From CAKZLS01 sp963786305 (lineage in GTDB: Bacteria; Pseudomonadota; Alphaproteobacteria; Rhodospirillales; Defluviicoccaceae), in assembly GCA_963786305.1 (NCBI GenBank), contig CAWAYL010000021.1, forward strand, positions 1 to 64,000: a stretch of 64,000 bases of DNA, given 5' to 3'. A program made the position numbers and the translations under genes. Shown one piece after another: positions 38,464 to 47,572 of this stretch. The notes under the pieces were generated by a model, which worked only from the letters and a program-made list of their open reading frames with translations, was not told the DNA's origin and did no database searches. Every line of letters begins with the position of its first letter. Positions within the stretch are counted from its first letter, which is position 1.

Positions 38464-40278
38464 TCAGCCCGGCGAGAGCGGACGGGTCGCCCGGTCCAGC
38501 CAGCCGGCCGTCTCGCCATCCATCATCGGCGCCAGCGTCTCGCGCACCCGCGCGTGATAGCGGTTCAGCCAACCACGCTCCTCTTCCGACAGCATCGAGC
38601 CTTCCACCAGGCCGAGATCGATGGGCGCGAGGGTGAGCGTCTTGAAGCCATAGAACTTCTTGCTGCCTCCCACCGGCGTGTCGATCTTGCTGACCACCAC
38701 GAGATTTTCTATGCGGATGCCGTATTCGTCGGTCTTGTAGTATCCGGGCTCGTTGGAAATCACCATTCCGGGCGCCAGGGCGACGCGGTTCGGCAACTTG
38801 GAAATCCGCTGCGGCCCTTCATGGACCCCGAGATAGAAGCCGACCCCGTGGCCGGTTCCATGGTCATAGTCGAGGCCCGCCCGCCACAACGCTTCGCGCG
38901 CCAGCACATCGAGCTGCGAACCGGTTGTACCTTTCGGAAACCGCGCGGTGGCGATGGCGATATGGCCCTTCAGAACCAGGGTGAAGCGGGTCCGCATTTC
39001 CTCGGCGGGCCGGCCGATGGCGATGGTTCGCGTTACGTCGGTGGTGCCGTCAAGGTACTGGCCGCCCGAGTCCACCAGATAGAGCGTCCCCGCCTCGAGC
39101 ACACGGTCGGTTTCCGGCCTCACCCGGTAATGGACGATGGCGCCGTTGCCGCCGGACCCTGAAATCGTCGGAAAACTGGGTCCCTGGTAGTATTTGTTGG
39201 TTTCGCGAAAGGTGGCCAGGCGCTCCGCCGCCGACAGTTCCGTGACCTCGCCGCCCGGCGCGTGCCGCGACAGCCAGGCCAGGAACCGGGTCAACGCCGC
39301 GCCATCGCGGACGTGGGCGGCGCGCATACCGCTGATCTCCACGGCGTTCTTGACGGCTTTCGGCAAAACGCAGGGATCGGCGCCAAAGTCGATCTCGGCG
39401 CCGGCCTTCCCGAGGCGGGCGACAATCCACTCCGGCGTGCCGTCGCGCTCGACCCGCGCCGTCTGCTTCGCCGCGCCGATGCGGTCCAGCGCCGCCGACA
39501 ATCCGTCGGGCGGAGAAACCGTAACGTCGGCTCCCAGCCCGTCCCGCAGCCCGTCGGTCAGCTTGCCGGACTCCACGAAGATCTCGACCGAAGCGTTGGC
39601 GCGCACGATGGCGAACGCCAACACCAAGGGCGCATAAGGCACGTCGCCGCCACGGATATTGAGCAGCCAGCAAACGGAATCCGGCGCGCACAGCACCGCC
39701 CCGTCCACCCGATCCTTCCGCAGGGCGTCGGCGACACGCCGGCGCTTCGACGCCGACGATTCGCCGGCGAAATGCTCCGGGTGAAGGACCACGGGCGCCA
39801 TTGGCGGCGGCGGCCGATCGCTCCACAGGTCGTCGATGGGATTGTCCGCCACCGCCACGAGGCGCCCGCCGGCCTTGCCGCAGGCCGCGCGGTAACCGTC
39901 GAGTTGCGCCGGCGTGTGCAGCCACGGATCGAAGCCGAGGCGCCCGCGCGCCGGTAGCTGGGCCTCGATCCAGCCGGCGGGCGGCGCGTCGGTCGAATGG
40001 TGAATGTCGAACAGCGAGCCATCAACTTCCCCCGCCGCCTGCACGGTGTAGCGGCCGTCCACGAACAGCGCCGCGCGATCGCGCAGGATCACCGCCATCC
40101 CGGCGGATCCGGTGAACCCGGTGAGCCACGCCAGCCGCTCGGCGCCTGGCGCCACGTACTCTCCCTGATGGGCGTCGTTGCGCGGCACGATGAAACCCGC
40201 GAGCCGCCGCTGTCGGAGCTGGTCACGGAGCATGGCCACGCGCTTCGTATGCGCATGCCCCGCTTCAATTTTATTCAA
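38464..40278 (-). CDS. pepP: Xaa-Pro aminopeptidase (aminopeptidase P family)
   Basis: M24B metallopeptidase of 604 residues with two creatinase N-terminal domains (about 1-310) and a pita-bread catalytic domain. Metal ligands are visible in LVDSGGQYLDGTTDVTRTI (two Asp), GTGHGVGFYLGVHEGP (His), MVISNEPGYY (Glu) and YGIRIENLVVV (Glu). It removes the N-terminal residue before proline. This is the long, eukaryote-like form common in alphaproteobacteria. The assignment to the family is firm; the gene symbol is by family. Confidence 0.92.
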   Translation of the reverse strand: MNKIEAGHAHTKRVAMLRDQLRQRRLAGFIVPRNDAHQGEYVAPGAERLAWLTGFTGSAGMAVILRDRAALFVDGRYTVQAAGEVDGSLFDIHHSTDAPPAGWIEAQLPARGRLGFDPWLHTPAQLDGYRAACGKAGGRLVAVADNPIDDLWSDRPPPPMAPVVLHPEHFAGESSASKRRRVADALRKDRVDGAVLCAPDSVCWLLNIRGGDVPYAPLVLAFAIVRANASVEIFVESGKLTDGLRDGLGADVTVSPPDGLSAALDRIGAAKQTARVERDGTPEWIVARLGKAGAEIDFGADPCVLPKAVKNAVEISGMRAAHVRDGAALTRFLAWLSRHAPGGEVTELSAAERLATFRETNKYYQGPSFPTISGSGGNGAIVHYRVRPETDRVLEAGTLYLVDSGGQYLDGTTDVTRTIAIGRPAEEMRTRFTLVLKGHIAIATARFPKGTTGSQLDVLAREALWRAGLDYDHGTGHGVGFYLGVHEGPQRISKLPNRVALAPGMVISNEPGYYKTDEYGIRIENLVVVSKIDTPVGGSKKFYGFKTLTLAPIDLGLVEGSMLSEEERGWLNRYHARVRETLAPMMDGETAGWLDRATRPLSPG

Positions 40279-40426
40279 CGAAAAAATCCCCTATACGCCG
40301 CGAATACCCACTTTCATTATACGGAACCGCGAGCATTATACGGAACCGCGAGCATCAATGTTCACTCTACACGACATACTATGTCGCCGCCGGTTTTTGT
40401 ATCCCCAACCGTTTGGTGTCCCACCC

Positions 40427-40855
40427 CTACCGAGGTTCGGCCTCGGGTTGCGGTTCGGGCTGGGGCGCGGACTGGGCCTCGAACCGGCTTTTCGGGTCGG
40501 TTCCCGCTCGCCTCGAATACCCGCTCAGCGCCATGCAGCGATCGAACAGGTCATTGCGGTCCCTGCCCGCCGAGAACCGGTTCATCTGCGCCATGTACGC
40601 CTTCGTCCGACTGTCTCGCGTTCGCGAACCGCGCTCCTCCGAAAGCACCATGTCGCGTTCCACCTCGGTCGTCGCCTCGCGCCGGCACGCGGCCCGGTCC
40701 CGCGCCGCCTGCTCCGCCGACACGTTCGGCTTTTGCCACGGCCCGTCATCGGCGCACGCAACCGCCGCCACAACCACGAGGCCGATGACCGCGGCCGTTC
40801 GCCATCTCTGGGTGGCGTTCCTGGTCGATTGCAATTTTTCTTTCCAAGCGCTCAT
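40427..40855 (-). CDS. Hypothetical lipoprotein or membrane-anchored protein
   Basis: A 142-residue protein from ATG 40855, overlapping the stop of the TlpA-like gene by 4 bp (ATGA), so they are co-translated. A hydrophobic segment (AAVIGLVVVAAVACADD) ends in Val-Ala-Cys, a plausible lipobox. The rest is charged, with many Arg, two pairs of Cys (DRAACRRE, FDRCMALSGY) and a Glu-Pro-rich tail (PQPEPQPEAEPR). The Cys pair could be a substrate of the neighbouring thioredoxin; this is inference. No family recognised. Confidence 0.6.
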   Translation of the reverse strand: MSAWKEKLQSTRNATQRWRTAAVIGLVVVAAVACADDGPWQKPNVSAEQAARDRAACRREATTEVERDMVLSEERGSRTRDSRTKAYMAQMNRFSAGRDRNDLFDRCMALSGYSRRAGTDPKSRFEAQSAPQPEPQPEAEPR

Positions 40856-41436
40856 CGCCGCGCCGAGTCCATCTTGTCGTCCGGCACCAGGCAATCGCGC
40901 AGGAACGCGATGGTTTCTTCGGCATCCCATTCGGCGACGCCGACGACCCGGCCCACCTCCCGCCCCTCGGTATCGATCAGGACGGTCATGGGCAGGCCGG
41001 GCGTCGTCAGCGCCCGCACCACCTTGCCGCCGCGGTCCACGGTTACCGGCAAATGGCGGATTCCGTTTTCTTCGTAAAACCGCTCGACAATGGCGGCACC
41101 GCCGCGGTCCTCCGATAGGGCGAGGACGCGGATGCCCCCGTCCGCGACCGCCGCGCTCAAACGATCGAGCGCCGGCATTTCGCGGACGCACGGCGCGCAC
41201 CATGTCGCCCAGAAATTCACCACCAGCGCGCTTCCCTGGAAGTCCGCCAAGGTTCGCGGCGTGCCGTCGCCCATGTAGAACGGAACGGCCCAGGCCGCGT
41301 TCGCCTGCCCCGTGGCCGCGAAATTGCCAAGCGATTCCGGCGGTCGATCGCACGCCTTCCCGGCCCCTCTTGCATAGGGCGCGGATATCATCAAAATGGC
41401 CGCGACACTCACGCCGCTAAGGATCGCGCGGAACAT
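40852..41436 (-). CDS. TlpA-like thiol:disulfide oxidoreductase
   Basis: Exported thioredoxin-fold protein, 194 residues. Residues 1-25 are a signal peptide or anchor (SGVSVAAILMISAPYARGAG). The active site is FWATWCAPCVREMPAL with Cys80 and Cys83, and the cis-Pro lies in LTTPGLPMTVLID. It should reduce periplasmic disulfides, for example during cytochrome c assembly. It is divergent from argH with 36 bp between, a conserved alphaproteobacterial arrangement. Confidence 0.88.
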   Translation of the reverse strand: MFRAILSGVSVAAILMISAPYARGAGKACDRPPESLGNFAATGQANAAWAVPFYMGDGTPRTLADFQGSALVVNFWATWCAPCVREMPALDRLSAAVADGGIRVLALSEDRGGAAIVERFYEENGIRHLPVTVDRGGKVVRALTTPGLPMTVLIDTEGREVGRVVGVAEWDAEETIAFLRDCLVPDDKMDSARR

Positions 41437-41472
41437 GTTCTTATCTTCTCCTTCTCTTCCACCGAGGCCGCG

Positions 41473-42930
41473 ATGACGCGCGCCCCTTCAGACAAACAGC
41501 CGCCAGATAAGCAGCCAGGCGACGGACCCGCCGCCGATGGGCCGCCCGGCACCAGCGCCATCTGGGGTGGCCAATTCGACGCCGGGCCCGCCGAGGTCAT
41601 GGAACAGATCAACGCGTCCATCGACTTCGATCACCGGCTGCTCACCCAAGATATAGCGGGCTCCCGCGCCCATTGCGCCATGCTGGTGCGCCAGGGCATC
41701 ATATCGCAACAGGACGGCGACGCCATCCTCAACGGTCTCGATGCCGTCCGCCGGGAAGCGGAAGACGGCCACTTGGTGTTCGACCGCGCGCTGGAAGACG
41801 TGCACATGAACGTCGAACACCGCCTCGGCGAATTGATCGGCGACGCGGCGGGGCGGCTGCATACGGCGCGCTCGCGCAACGATCAGGTGGCCACCGATTT
41901 CCGGCTCTGGGTCCGCGACGCCATCGACGGTCTCGACGTGACGCTGCGGGCCCTTCAGGCGACGCTCATCGACAAGGCCGAACAGCACGCCGACAGCATC
42001 ATGCCCGGCTATACCCACCTGCAGGCGGCGCAGCCGGTCACGCTCGGCCATCACCTTCTGGCCTACGTGGAGATGCTGGGGCGCGACCGCGGCCGCCTCG
42101 CCGATGCCCGCCGCCGGCTCAACGAATGTCCGCTCGGGGCGGCGGCCCTCGCCGGCACGTCCTTTCCCATCGATCGCCGGTTCACCGCCGACGCGCTCGA
42201 TTTCGACCGGCCCGCCGCCAATTCGCTGGACGCCGTCTCCGATCGCGACTTCGCCATGGAATTCCTGGCGGCCGGCGCGATCGCGGCCGTGCATCTGACG
42301 CGGCTGGCCGAGGAGATCGTCATCTGGTCGTCGGAACCGTTCGCGTTCGTTCGCATGGCGGACGCGTTCTCCACCGGCAGTTCGATCATGCCGCAGAAAC
42401 GCAACCCCGATGCCGCCGAACTGGTGCGCGCCAAGGCCGGCCGGGTGATCGGCGCCCTCAACACGCTGCTGGTAGTGATGAAGGGGTTGCCGCTGACCTA
42501 CGCAAAGGACATGCAGGAGGACAAGGAACCGGTGTTCGACGCCGCCCAGACGCTGAACCTGTGCGCCGTCGTGATGACCGGCATGATGAAGGGCGCGCGC
42601 TTCGACACCGCCCGCATGCGCGACGCCACGGACAAGGGCTTCATCACCGCCACCGACCTCGCCGACTGGCTGGTGCGGGAGCTGAAGGTGCCGTTCCGCC
42701 GCGCCCATCACATCGTCGGCGCCGTGGTCAAGGCGGCCGAGACACGCGGATGCGCCCTCGGCGAGTTGCCGCTGGAGGCGATGCGCACGGTGGAACCGGC
42801 GCTGACCGAGGACGTATACGCGGTGCTTACCGTGGAGCATTCCGTCGCCAGCCGCACCAGCCAAGGCGGCACCGCGCCGGCCAACGTCCGCGCCGCGGTC
42901 GCCGAGGCGAGGCAGCGGTTTCTGAGTTGA
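41473..42930 (+). CDS. argH: Argininosuccinate lyase
   Basis: Last enzyme of arginine synthesis: splits argininosuccinate into arginine and fumarate. The protein is 485 residues, with an N-terminal Pro/Asp-rich extension of about 25 residues. Typical stretches are IWGGQFDAGPAEVM, LHTARSRNDQVATDFRLW (129-146) and the superfamily signature GSSIMPQKRNPDAAEL near 302-317. The catalytic Ser is in that last loop. Confidence 0.97.
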   Translation: MTRAPSDKQPPDKQPGDGPAADGPPGTSAIWGGQFDAGPAEVMEQINASIDFDHRLLTQDIAGSRAHCAMLVRQGIISQQDGDAILNGLDAVRREAEDGHLVFDRALEDVHMNVEHRLGELIGDAAGRLHTARSRNDQVATDFRLWVRDAIDGLDVTLRALQATLIDKAEQHADSIMPGYTHLQAAQPVTLGHHLLAYVEMLGRDRGRLADARRRLNECPLGAAALAGTSFPIDRRFTADALDFDRPAANSLDAVSDRDFAMEFLAAGAIAAVHLTRLAEEIVIWSSEPFAFVRMADAFSTGSSIMPQKRNPDAAELVRAKAGRVIGALNTLLVVMKGLPLTYAKDMQEDKEPVFDAAQTLNLCAVVMTGMMKGARFDTARMRDATDKGFITATDLADWLVRELKVPFRRAHHIVGAVVKAAETRGCALGELPLEAMRTVEPALTEDVYAVLTVEHSVASRTSQGGTAPANVRAAVAEARQRFLS

Positions 42931-42996
42931 TCCTCCGGTGACGGTTTTTCGGCATTCACGGGTTTCCCTTTTTCCGACTTCAGGAGGCCTGGCGCC

Positions 42997-43488
42997 GTGA
43001 ACGAAATGCAATACGCTCAGTGGACCATGCAGATCACGCACGTGTGCATGTACGTCCACACCCACGGCAGGCTGCCGCGGCTGAAAGCCTCCAAGGGGCT
43101 GTCGCTCGATTCCGCCGCCGCCCGGGCGCGGCTGGTTCAGAGACTGTCGACCTTCGTCCGCGCCCATGACCTGGCCGACCACGCTCCGGCGAAAAAGCTG
43201 AAGATCATCGTCCAGGCGACGGAGGAGGCGGCGACCGGCCGGCTGTCCGATGTGGACGACGGCGCGCTGCTGCTGGCCACCATCATCAACATGACCGACG
43301 TGATCGCTCACGATCAGCGGACACGCTTTCCCGATCAGCCGAATATGATCCACATGGTCAAGAACGTGACCGCAATCCTCGTGCCGACCACGAGGCAGAT
43401 TTTCGGCCACACCCTGCCGAACGGAATCCAGAACGCCTGGCCCGACTTCGCGCGGTTGTTCAGCGCCCACGAACCGTCAATTCACTAG
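42997..43488 (+). CDS. Hypothetical protein between argH and lptM
   Basis: A 163-residue protein with a GTG start at 42997 behind AGGAGGCCTG. No signal peptide or membrane helix. It is rich in His and Met at the N-terminus (MQITHVCMYVHTHGRL) and has a helical middle (SAAARARLVQRLSTFVRAHDLAD). No family recognised. Codon use resembles the neighbours, so it looks like a real gene. Confidence 0.6.
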   Translation: MNEMQYAQWTMQITHVCMYVHTHGRLPRLKASKGLSLDSAAARARLVQRLSTFVRAHDLADHAPAKKLKIIVQATEEAATGRLSDVDDGALLLATIINMTDVIAHDQRTRFPDQPNMIHMVKNVTAILVPTTRQIFGHTLPNGIQNAWPDFARLFSAHEPSIH

Positions 43489-43542
43489 TACCAATTTTCA
43501 TTCGTGCTCGCATCCATGGCCGGAAGCCGCCATACTGCCGAC

Positions 43543-43692
43543 ATGTCCAACCCGTCAAAATCGTCGATGCGCATCGTGTTGATCTTCGCCCTGGTCGCCG
43601 CCCTGGCCATGCCCATGAGCGCCTGCGGGCGGAAAGGCAAGCCAGAGAAGCCGCCCGGTTCGGACTTCCCACGCACCTATCCCACGCGGTAG
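43543..43692 (+). CDS. lptM: LptM-like small lipoprotein
   Basis: A short lipoprotein of 49 residues from ATG 43543 (ATG 43567 also fits). A hydrophobic signal (IVLIFALVAALAMPMSAC) ends in the lipobox M-S-A-C, followed by GRKGKPEKPPGSDFPRTYPT. The CGxKG start and Pro-rich tail directly before lysA are the hallmarks of LptM (YifL), which helps the LPS translocon LptDE mature in E. coli. The role here is inferred from position and motif. Confidence 0.75.
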   Translation: MSNPSKSSMRIVLIFALVAALAMPMSACGRKGKPEKPPGSDFPRTYPTR

Positions 43693-43721
43693 CCCGCGCG
43701 GTATCCGGGAAAACCGAGGCC

Positions 43722-45032
43722 ATGGATCACTTTCACTACAAAAAGGGCCGGCTGCACGCCGAGGACGTGGCGATCGAGAAGATCGCCGACGCCGTCGGAA
43801 CGCCCGTCTACGTGTATTCGACGGCCACCCTGGAGCGGCATTACCGGGCCTTCGCCGATGCCTTCGACGGCGTCGATGCCACCATCTGCTACGCCGTCAA
43901 GGCGAACTCCAACATTGCCGTGATCGGCACGCTCGCGAACCTCGGCGCCGGAGCGGACGTGGTTTCGGGCGGCGAATTGCGGGCGGCGCTGGACGCCGGC
44001 GTGCCGGCTGGCCGGATCGTTTTCTCCGGCGTCGGCAAGACCCGCGACGAAATGGCGGCGGCGTTGACGGCGGGCGTCATGCAGATCAACGTCGAGTCCG
44101 AGCCGGAACTCGAGGCGCTGGCCGACGTCGCCCGATCGCTGGGCGTTCGCGCGCCGATGGCCGTACGGATCAATCCAGACGTGGACGCCCATACCCACGC
44201 CAAGATCACCACCGGGCGTAGCGAGAACAAGTTCGGGATCGAATGGTCGGTGGCCCATCGGGTGTATGCTCGGGCAGCGACCATGCCCGCGATCGATGTG
44301 GTCGGGATCGCCGCCCACATCGGCTCGCAACTCACCGATCTCGAGCCCTTCCGCGAAGCGTTCCATCGCATCCGCGATCTGCTGGCCATGCTGCGCGCCG
44401 ACGGCCACGACATCCGCACGCTCGATCTCGGCGGCGGCCTCGGCATTCCCTACGGTAACGAGCACGCGCCGATCCCGTCGCCGGCGGCCTACGCCGAGGT
44501 GGTCCGCTCGACCGTCGGCGATCTCGGCTGCCGGCTGATCCTCGAGCCCGGCCGGCTGCTGGTCGGCAACGCCGGGACGCTGGTCACCCGCGTCCTTTAC
44601 GTCAAGGAAGGCGCGACGCGCACGTTCGTCATCGTCGACGCCGCCATGAACGACCTGCTGCGCCCCACCCTCTACGGCGCCTATCACGCCATCGTTCCGG
44701 CGGTGCGGCCGCCGGACGGCGCCGAGACGCGGGAAATGGACATCGTCGGTCCCATTTGCGAAACCGGCGATACCTTCGGCACCGGCCGGCCGTTGCCGCC
44801 GGTGGCCGCCGGCCATCTGTTGGTCTTGCGCACCGCCGGCGCCTACGGAGCGGTCATGGCGTCGAGCTACAACATGCGGCCGCAGGTGGCCGAAGTGCTG
44901 GTGAACGGCAGTTCCTTCGCCATCGTCCGCGATCGGATCGACGTGGAAGACTTGTTGGCCCGCCAACGCATCCCTAACTGGTTGACTAGGCCTGCCGGCG
45001 ACCGAGTGGCGGGACCGGCCGGCGGCGATTGA
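43722..45032 (+). CDS. lysA: Diaminopimelate decarboxylase
   Basis: PLP enzyme making lysine from meso-diaminopimelate, 436 residues, fold-type III. The PLP Lys is Lys60 in CYAVKANSN; GGGLGIPY binds phosphate; EPGRLLVGNAG and the active-site Cys346 in GPICETGDTFG follow. The stop overlaps a TTG that begins an in-frame extension of the next gene. Confidence 0.97.
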   Translation: MDHFHYKKGRLHAEDVAIEKIADAVGTPVYVYSTATLERHYRAFADAFDGVDATICYAVKANSNIAVIGTLANLGAGADVVSGGELRAALDAGVPAGRIVFSGVGKTRDEMAAALTAGVMQINVESEPELEALADVARSLGVRAPMAVRINPDVDAHTHAKITTGRSENKFGIEWSVAHRVYARAATMPAIDVVGIAAHIGSQLTDLEPFREAFHRIRDLLAMLRADGHDIRTLDLGGGLGIPYGNEHAPIPSPAAYAEVVRSTVGDLGCRLILEPGRLLVGNAGTLVTRVLYVKEGATRTFVIVDAAMNDLLRPTLYGAYHAIVPAVRPPDGAETREMDIVGPICETGDTFGTGRPLPPVAAGHLLVLRTAGAYGAVMASSYNMRPQVAEVLVNGSSFAIVRDRIDVEDLLARQRIPNWLTRPAGDRVAGPAGGD

Positions 45033-45046
45033 GCGGGAGAATCGAC

Positions 45047-47572
45047 GTGAGCGAACCCACGCCGCGCCGCTATAAGACCCTGCTGGGACTGTCCCGGGCG
45101 GCGTTGTTCTGGGAGCGGCTTTGGCCGCGGCTTTGTCCACTGGCCATGGTGGTCGGCGTGTTCGTCGCGGTGGCGTTGCTCGATGTCCTGCCGGTCCTGC
45201 CGGCGTGGCCGCATGTGCTGGCGCTGTTGGCCTTTGCCGCCGCCATGGCCGCGGCGGTTTGGTACGCCGTTCCCGGTTTCCGGCCGATTTCCGAGATTGC
45301 CGCCCGGCGCCGGCTGGAGACCGACAACGGCCTCGAGCATCGGCCGTTGGCGGCACTGGATGACCGCCTCGCCATCGGCATCGACGATCCGGGCGCCGAG
45401 ACGCTATGGACGACCCACCGCCGGCGCATGGCCGACCGGGTGCGCACGCTGTCCGTGCGGCCACCGGCGCCGGGCATGGCGCGGCTCGATCCGTGGGGGA
45501 CGCGCGCCGCGGTTGTTTTGCTTCTGGTCATCGGACTGGCGGCCGGCGGCGGCGAAGCGGAAACCCGCCTGCAAAGGGCCCTGACGCCCAGCCTCGGCGG
45601 CGGCGTCGATACCACGCAGAGCGTCGAAATCTGGCTGACACCTCCGGAATACACCGGCGTCGCGCCGTTGTTTCTGCGGGGCGGGACGGCCGCCGCCACG
45701 CCGGACGGGATCGTCGAGGTTCCGTCCGGCAGCGCGCTGCTGGCGCGGGTTGTCGGTGTCGACGCGGCTCCGGTTCTATCGACCGGAGAGACGGAAACCG
45801 CGTTCGAGGCCATGGACGATACCGGCACGCCTCCGGTCTACCGCGCCGAAACCCAGGTGGCCGAAACCCGGGTGAAGGATGGTGACAGTCTGCGGGTAAC
45901 GGCGGCTGGCCGGAACCTGGCCGCCTGGCCGCTCCGGGTGACGCCCGACGCGCCGCCGGAGATCGCCTTCTCGCCGCCGCCGAGCGCGACGGAGCAGGGA
46001 TTTCTCACCCTCGCCTACACGGCCGCCGACGACTACGGCGTCAGACGGGTGACGGCGGTCATCGCGCCGGTCGAACCGGTCCCGGGCACATCCGAGCCGG
46101 CGGAGATCCGCCTGGACCTGCCGTTGCCGGCGCTGGACGCGCGGTCCATCGCCGCGACCAGTTCCCATGATCTCACCGACAACGTCCTCGCCGGCCGGCA
46201 GGTCAACATCCACCTGGAGGCCGAGGACGCGGGCGGCAACGTCGCGCGCGGCGCCCCGTCCGCCATGACCTTGCCGGAACGCACGTTCTCCCACCCCATC
46301 GCCAAAAAGATCATCGCGGAGCGCAAACGGCTGGAAGATCGCACCACCGGAACGCGCCGGGATGTCGCCCGCGCATTGGCAGAAATCGCGGCGTGGCCCG
46401 AGCATTTCAGCCACGAACCCGTGGTCTCCCTGGCGCTCTCCGTCGCCAAGGCGCGGCTGGTTAGGGATCGCGGCCCGAATGCGGTTCCGTCGGTACGAAC
46501 TCTGCTCTGGGAAACGGCTCTTCGCCTGGAAGAGGGCACGGTGCCACTCGCCGAACGCCAGCTTGGCAACGCCCGGCAGCAACTGTGGGAGGCGTTGCGC
46601 GGCGACGCCAGCCTCGAAGAGATCGAACGGCTGATGAACGAGCTGCAGCGGGCGCTCGACAAATACCTCGCGGCGGTGGCGGCGGAGCTTGCGCGGCGCG
46701 GCCAATCCTTCACGCCGATGGATCCCGCGGCCAAGACCCTCCAGTCCGAGGATCTCCGCGACCTGATCGAAATGGCGCGGCAATTGGCGCGCGGCGGCTC
46801 GCGCGAAGGCGCCCGGCAGATGCTGGCGGAACTGCAGCGGATGCTCGAAGCCATGCGTTCGGGCATGCGCCTCAAGAGCCAGGGAAAGGACCTGATGGAG
46901 GCGCAGCGGCTGATGCAGCAACTCCGTGAGCTGGCCGACCGACAGCAGGGGCTGCTGGATCAGACCTTCGAGCGCATGCGCGGCCGCGACCAGGCGGGAG
47001 CCGGCCAAAAGGACGGGAACTCCCGGCGGAGCGGTGAGCCCCGGCCCAACGCGAAACCAGGCGAGGGTGGCGTGAGCCCCAATGGCGGGGGACAAGGCAC
47101 CGGCGACCAGGAAGGGCTGCGCCGCGCACTCGGCGAGCTGATCGAGGGCATCGACAGTTTTGCCGGCGCCATACCGGAACCGATGACCGGCGCCGACCGC
47201 GCCATGCGCGGCGCCACCGACGCGCTTGGGTCGGATCGCCTCGACGATGCGCTGGGCTTGCAGACGCGGGCCGTGGAGCATCTCAACCAGGCCATTGAGG
47301 GCGCCAAGAGCCTGATGGCCAAGCGCCTCGGCGGCTCACCCGGTATGTTCTCCGGCGATCCCGACGAGGACGGCGACGAGGACGGCGATGTTTTCGGGCG
47401 CAAGCCCGGCGACGGCTCTCGCGGCTTCGGCGTCGGCCAGGTCGAGATTCCGGATCGGATGGAGCTTCGGCGCGCCCAGGAAATTCTGCAAGAACTCAGG
47501 CGGCGCGCCGGCGAGCGCGACCGGCCGCCCCGCGAACTGCAGTACATCGACCGGTTGTTGCAGCAGTTTTAG
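45047..47572 (+). CDS. TIGR02302-family (DUF4175) membrane protein
   Basis: Large alphaproteobacterial protein, 841 residues from GTG 45047, which has GGGAGA before it. Two helices near the N-terminus (MVVGVFVAVALLDVLPVL and VLALLAFAAAMAAAVWYAV), another at AAVVLLLVIGLAAGG, then a periplasmic domain and a long helical, Gln/Arg/Leu-rich part (about 480-660) with RQMLAELQRMLEAMRSGMR, a Gly-rich linker and a second helical part. No enzyme motif. Function unknown. The stop overlaps the end of the DUF3426 gene on the other strand by 4 bp. Confidence 0.85.
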   Translation: MSEPTPRRYKTLLGLSRAALFWERLWPRLCPLAMVVGVFVAVALLDVLPVLPAWPHVLALLAFAAAMAAAVWYAVPGFRPISEIAARRRLETDNGLEHRPLAALDDRLAIGIDDPGAETLWTTHRRRMADRVRTLSVRPPAPGMARLDPWGTRAAVVLLLVIGLAAGGGEAETRLQRALTPSLGGGVDTTQSVEIWLTPPEYTGVAPLFLRGGTAAATPDGIVEVPSGSALLARVVGVDAAPVLSTGETETAFEAMDDTGTPPVYRAETQVAETRVKDGDSLRVTAAGRNLAAWPLRVTPDAPPEIAFSPPPSATEQGFLTLAYTAADDYGVRRVTAVIAPVEPVPGTSEPAEIRLDLPLPALDARSIAATSSHDLTDNVLAGRQVNIHLEAEDAGGNVARGAPSAMTLPERTFSHPIAKKIIAERKRLEDRTTGTRRDVARALAEIAAWPEHFSHEPVVSLALSVAKARLVRDRGPNAVPSVRTLLWETALRLEEGTVPLAERQLGNARQQLWEALRGDASLEEIERLMNELQRALDKYLAAVAAELARRGQSFTPMDPAAKTLQSEDLRDLIEMARQLARGGSREGARQMLAELQRMLEAMRSGMRLKSQGKDLMEAQRLMQQLRELADRQQGLLDQTFERMRGRDQAGAGQKDGNSRRSGEPRPNAKPGEGGVSPNGGGQGTGDQEGLRRALGELIEGIDSFAGAIPEPMTGADRAMRGATDALGSDRLDDALGLQTRAVEHLNQAIEGAKSLMAKRLGGSPGMFSGDPDEDGDEDGDVFGRKPGDGSRGFGVGQVEIPDRMELRRAQEILQELRRRAGERDRPPRELQYIDRLLQQF

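Noticed and set aside
41488..43470. 660-codon minus-strand frame
   Set aside because: Covers argH and the next gene antisense; no recognisable protein.
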